Source: Sutterella sp.
GTDB taxonomy: Bacteria; Pseudomonadota; Gammaproteobacteria; Burkholderiales; Burkholderiaceae_F
Assembly: GCA_019410445.1 (NCBI GenBank)
Contig: DXSO01000001.1
Location: 1-28,867, forward strand
Reading direction: 5' to 3'
DNA length: 28,867 nt
The notes below the pieces were generated by a model. It was not told the origin of the DNA. It did no database searches and saw nothing but the letters and a program-made list of their open reading frames with translations. This document shows, in pieces, positions 28,599 through 28,867 of this stretch (its first letter is position 1; each line of letters opens with the position of its first letter). A program made the position numbers and the translations under genes.

Positions 28599-28867
28599 AT
28601 GTTGAAGATGACGACTCGAGACGAGCAACAGACGTACGCGTTGGAATTTGACTCCGTATGCCGTTCCGAAAAAGGGGCAGGAGAGATTCTGAGCGCGATC
28701 TCGGGGCGTTTCGCGCTGTCTCGTTTGGTGGCGTTGGTGGGAGCTGACGGAGCGGGCAAAACAACGCTTATGCGTATTGCAGCCGGTATTTTGAAGCCGA
28801 CATCGGGACGCGTGTTTGTTTTTGGTGAGGAGCTCTACGGCGCAACGGCGGCAAAGCAGTTTGGGGC
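28599..28867 (+). CDS. ABC transporter ATP-binding protein, YbhF-like (partial, runs off the window)
   Basis: The frame is open to the window end. It contains the Walker A motif GADGAGKTTLMRIAAG preceded by SRLVALV and followed by GILKPTSGRVFVFGEELYG, typical of the first nucleotide-binding domain of YbhF-like drug exporters (GPDGAGKTTL in YbhF). It would supply ATP-driven export with the preceding membrane fusion protein and permeases expected downstream. Start candidates are ATG 28599 and ATG 28608, in the same frame; neither has a strong ribosome-binding site. The gap to the upstream gene is 3-12 bases, so they are co-transcribed. The signature motif and Walker B lie outside the window. 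Confidence 0.85.
   Translation, partial: MLKMTTRDEQQTYALEFDSVCRSEKGAGEILSAISGRFALSRLVALVGADGAGKTTLMRIAAGILKPTSGRVFVFGEELYGATAAKQFG

Overview
The window looks like a chromosomal segment of a betaproteobacterium, most likely Burkholderiales and plausibly a gut-type Sutterellaceae. This is inferred from gene order (tuf - S10 - spc - alpha ribosomal clusters), the protein sequences (long cysteine-poor S14, cysteine-type L36, a Burkholderiales-like SecY N-terminus, a small hypothetical protein typical of betaproteobacteria) and the ferredoxin-type 2-oxoacid oxidoreductase genes. No rRNA, tRNA, CRISPR array or mobile element was seen.

Bases 1-15080 hold the end of tuf followed by almost the whole ribosomal-protein superoperon on the + strand: rpsJ, rplC-rplD-rplW-rplB-rpsS-rplV-rpsC-rplP-rpmC-rpsQ, then rplN-rplX-rplE-rpsN-rpsH-rplF-rplR-rpsE-rpmD-rplO-secY, then rpmJ-rpsM-rpsK, rpsD, rpoA and rplQ, ending in a strong terminator. 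The gene content is conventional except that infA is missing between secY and rpmJ. The spacing is less usual: genes within a block are tightly packed, but the blocks are separated by 100-315 base spacers before rplC, rplN, rpmJ, rpsD, rpoA and rplQ. Several spacers carry a recognisable -10 or full promoter, and all carry perfect inverted repeats. The rpsD spacer folds on paper into a three-way junction. I read these as independent promoters with structured 5' leaders, some of which could be autoregulatory sites for ribosomal proteins. This is the best candidate in the window for something not yet described.

Bases 15084-19592 are a minus-strand group: a Pat-like protein acetyltransferase (an inactivated NDP-forming acyl-CoA synthetase fused to a GNAT domain), an enoyl-CoA hydratase/isomerase family protein that lacks the usual catalytic acids, and galE. 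On the + strand follow a small conserved hypothetical gene and a DUF362 protein without ferredoxin motifs. A 23-bp perfect inverted repeat separates the latter from two minus-strand genes: a DUF1801 protein with a histone-H1-like tail, and a DUF3455 lipoprotein.

Bases 22887-27464 form a four-gene + strand operon encoding the gamma, alpha and beta subunits of a 2-oxoacid:acceptor oxidoreductase, plus a GltD-like FAD/NAD(P) flavoprotein with a C-terminal two-cluster ferredoxin domain. Together they would make an NAD(P)-linked oxidoreductase for a 2-oxoacid such as an aryl or branched-chain keto acid or pyruvate; the substrate cannot be read from sequence. After a large terminator and a 26-bp perfect palindrome that looks like an operator, the window ends in a YbhG-like membrane fusion protein and the start of a YbhF-like ABC ATPase, probably a multidrug exporter.
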